Source: DATIHQ01 sp035480535 (lineage in GTDB: Bacteria > Chlamydiota > Chlamydiia > Chlamydiales > SM23-39). From it: 6,916 nt of DNA. Positions within the stretch are counted from its first letter, which is position 1; each line of letters begins with the position of its first letter. Shown here piece after piece: positions 5,610 through 6,916 of this stretch. The translations under genes were made by a program, and so were the position numbers. The DNA lies in the NCBI GenBank assembly GCA_035480535.1, contig DATIHQ010000045.1, forward strand, positions 1 through 6,916. Direction: 5' to 3'. The notes under the pieces were generated by a model that had not been told where the DNA came from, ran no database searches, and was given only the letters and a program-made list of their open reading frames with translations.

Positions 5610-6034
5610 CTCCAAGGCCATCTGCAGCATCGAGCCGTTTTCCTTGCAGTAGAGGCTTGGGGAAGAAGAGTTGTTGTTGGCTGGGCTGGAGTTGGACTCA
5701 TAAATAGAGTCAGATCTGGGCTCTCAGATGGTGGGGGCTGATCGGGCGCAGCTTCTGGATTTTCACCAGCTGCAGGTGCTTGCGATTCTTGTCCAAGAAG
5801 AAAAATAACCTTTGTTCCGTCTTGACTCAGCCGGGCAGTTCCCCATCCCATGCCAGGAATCATAATTGGCGTAGGTTGATCGGAACTCAAAAAGGGCAGA
5901 AGAGCTCTTACTATAAAATTCATTCGAACAGCGGGATCACATTCGGGGCTGCATGGATCATTGCGCCGCCGCCATTCCTCAAATGACATTGCATTGGAAT
6001 TGGTTCCGCTCACAGAAGAAGCTGCTCCTGACAT
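5606..6034 (-). CDS. Unrecognised Pro/Ser-rich 142-residue protein
   Basis: I recognise no family. ATG 6034 is preceded by GGAG at seven bases, whereas the upstream in-frame ATG at 6067 has no ribosome site, so I take the shorter form. The N-terminus is polar and small-residue-rich (MSGAASSVSGTNSNAMS). A CSPEC motif follows (positions 28-32), then a short compact-looking part containing IMIPGMGWGTARLSQDGTKV, ending near residue 82. The rest is low-complexity, rich in Pro, Ala, Glu and Thr. The last 15 residues turn Arg/Cys/Trp-rich and look less protein-like than another frame of the same DNA, so a frameshift near the end is possible. The TAG shares CTAG with the rmuC stop on the other strand. 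It lies 43 bases after the DUF455 gene and may share its transcript. An exported effector is conceivable but unproven. Confidence 0.6.
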   Translation of the reverse strand: MSGAASSVSGTNSNAMSFEEWRRRNDPCSPECDPAVRMNFIVRALLPFLSSDQPTPIMIPGMGWGTARLSQDGTKVIFLLGQESQAPAAGENPEAAPDQPPPSESPDLTLFMSPTPAQPTTTLLPQASTARKTARCCRWPWS

Positions 6035-6077
6035 GATAAAGCTCCATTTAAAAGAACAAGAATGCATGATGTTTTAA

Positions 6078-6851
6078 TTAAAATCTAGTCAAACGATCGA
6101 TCCACTCTTGCGGAATGCCGGCGAGGAGGCGAGGTTCTTCGTGGAGGACAAATCCCTTCGCCCGTTTGGGGTTGAGTTTGGTGGAGAGGCTAGTTGTCCA
6201 GGCGTCCCAGGGATCGGGGGTGGATTTGAGGCGATTGAGCCAGCGCCAGCCGAAAGAGACGTGGTGGATTTCATCCTTGAGGATTTGGGCCATGAGGGCA
6301 GCGCTTTGGTCATCGCCAAAATGGGTGAATGATTTGCCATACAGGGGGGCGAAATCGAGATTGGCCATTTCAAAGGTGAGGCTCATTGCGCTCACGTAGC
6401 GAATAGGGGAGGTGAGATCGGGCACATGATTCCAAAAGTGGCGATAGAGAGGCAAATCGCCAAACCTCAAGCCCATCGCCTCCATCCTATTAATATAAAG
6501 GCGGACGTGGCCTTGTTCTTCTTGCAAGGTATGGGCGACTCCTTTGCGGAACGCTTTGGGAGCATTGGGGAAGGCAGTCAAGGCATGCGCCATGATTTCG
6601 ACGGCTAGTAATTCATGGCCGGCAAAACGATGGAGGCAGACGGCGCGATTTTCTTCCCTTCCATGTTCATGGAAAGGGGGGAGTTTTTCCTCTTTCGTCC
6701 GCCTATTGAATCCCATTCCAGCGGGGCGCACGGGTTCATTGAAAAAGAGGGGAGCGCCGGGGGCGTCGTCGGTCAACAACTCGGGGCAAAAGAGCTTTTC
6801 CTCCAGCGTATCTGCTGAAAGGATCCTCTCCGCCCACTCACGCAATTCCAT
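6078..6851 (-). CDS. DUF455-family ferritin-like diiron protein
   Basis: A 257-residue protein of the ferritin-like DUF455 family, soluble, of unknown reaction and probably a diiron oxidase or hydroxylase. Counting from ATG 6851, helix one carries HRFAGHELLAVEIMAHAL (74-91) and helix two EEQGHVRLY (111-119), with an ExxH pair at E112 and H115. Then come RFGDLPLYRHFW (129-140), SLTFEMANLD (157-166; E161), and the second ExxH in DEIHHVSFGW (193-202; E194, H197). These give the two Glu and two ExxH pairs expected for a carboxylate-bridged metal pair. ATG 6851 gives MELREWAERIL, the start I expect for the family; in-frame ATG 6860 and GTG 6884 are possible. It has no recognised partner here; the small unknown gene follows 43 bases later. 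Confidence 0.88.
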   Translation of the reverse strand: MELREWAERILSADTLEEKLFCPELLTDDAPGAPLFFNEPVRPAGMGFNRRTKEEKLPPFHEHGREENRAVCLHRFAGHELLAVEIMAHALTAFPNAPKAFRKGVAHTLQEEQGHVRLYINRMEAMGLRFGDLPLYRHFWNHVPDLTSPIRYVSAMSLTFEMANLDFAPLYGKSFTHFGDDQSAALMAQILKDEIHHVSFGWRWLNRLKSTPDPWDAWTTSLSTKLNPKRAKGFVLHEEPRLLAGIPQEWIDRLTRF

Positions 6852-6858
6852 ACCGCCC

Positions 6859-6886
6859 ATTGTAGCATGAAGAGGCAGATTCACAA
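6859..6886 (-). promoter_or_regulatory. Candidate promoter of the DUF455 gene, abutting the start codon
   Basis: On the minus strand TTGTGA (6886-6881), 16 bases, then TACAAT (6864-6859), ending seven bases before ATG 6851. This would give a transcript starting at or within a base or two of the ATG. The intervening bases GGGCGGT could instead be read as a close ribosome site from an upstream promoter outside the window. Confidence 0.3.
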
Positions 6887-6916
6887 TAGGCTTATGGCTT
6901 GAGACGTAATACGAAT

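Noticed and set aside
6115..6870. Plus-strand open frames of 60-108 codons across the DUF455 gene
   Set aside because: Antisense to a conserved protein with intact metal ligands; no independent support.

Overview
This window most likely comes from a member of the Chlamydiae, probably an environmental lineage outside Chlamydia itself. Two things support this. The partial ribonucleotide reductase large chain, read on the minus strand, has the long N-terminal extension with stacked ATP-cones and a catalytic-domain entry that closely resembles the C. trachomatis protein as I remember it. The order nrdA / pssA / rmuC (yigN family) also matches, from memory, the CT827-CT826-CT825 neighbourhood of C. 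trachomatis. Base composition was judged by eye only: most genes look near 50% G+C, while 2663-3314 and 4063-4130 are visibly richer in A+T.

Layout. 1-1640 (-): 5' part of nrdA, running off the left edge. 1641-1819: divergent control region with two 16-bp NrdR-box-like palindromes 33 bp apart, overlapping a candidate nrdA promoter. 1820-2662 (+): pssA, phosphatidylserine synthase. 2733-3314 (+): unrecognised 193-residue protein behind a near-consensus promoter. 3268-4062 (-): one polypeptide joining a NUDIX hydrolase to an all-alpha MazG/dCTPase-like pyrophosphohydrolase; its end overlaps the previous gene tail to tail. 4117-4488 (+): small DUF1937-type protein related to nucleoside 2-deoxyribosyltransferases, divergent from the fusion gene. 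4485-5609 (+): rmuC, joined to it by an ATGA overlap. 5606-6034 (-): unrecognised Pro/Ser-rich protein. 6078-6851 (-): DUF455-family ferritin-like diiron protein. No stretch over 300 bases lacks a gene. I see no RNA genes, mobile elements, CRISPR or convincing terminators.

How it fits together. Four of the eight genes point to nucleotide or DNA maintenance: NrdA makes deoxynucleotides, the NUDIX-MazG fusion would hydrolyse unwanted nucleoside triphosphates, the DUF1937 protein may act on N-glycosidic bonds of nucleosides or nucleotides, and RmuC is a nuclease-fold protein affecting DNA rearrangement. If the remembered chlamydial order is right, the unknown gene, the fusion gene and the DUF1937 gene are an insertion between pssA and rmuC. 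The two unrecognised proteins have polar Ser/Thr-rich N-termini and could be lineage-specific secreted proteins, but this is only a guess.
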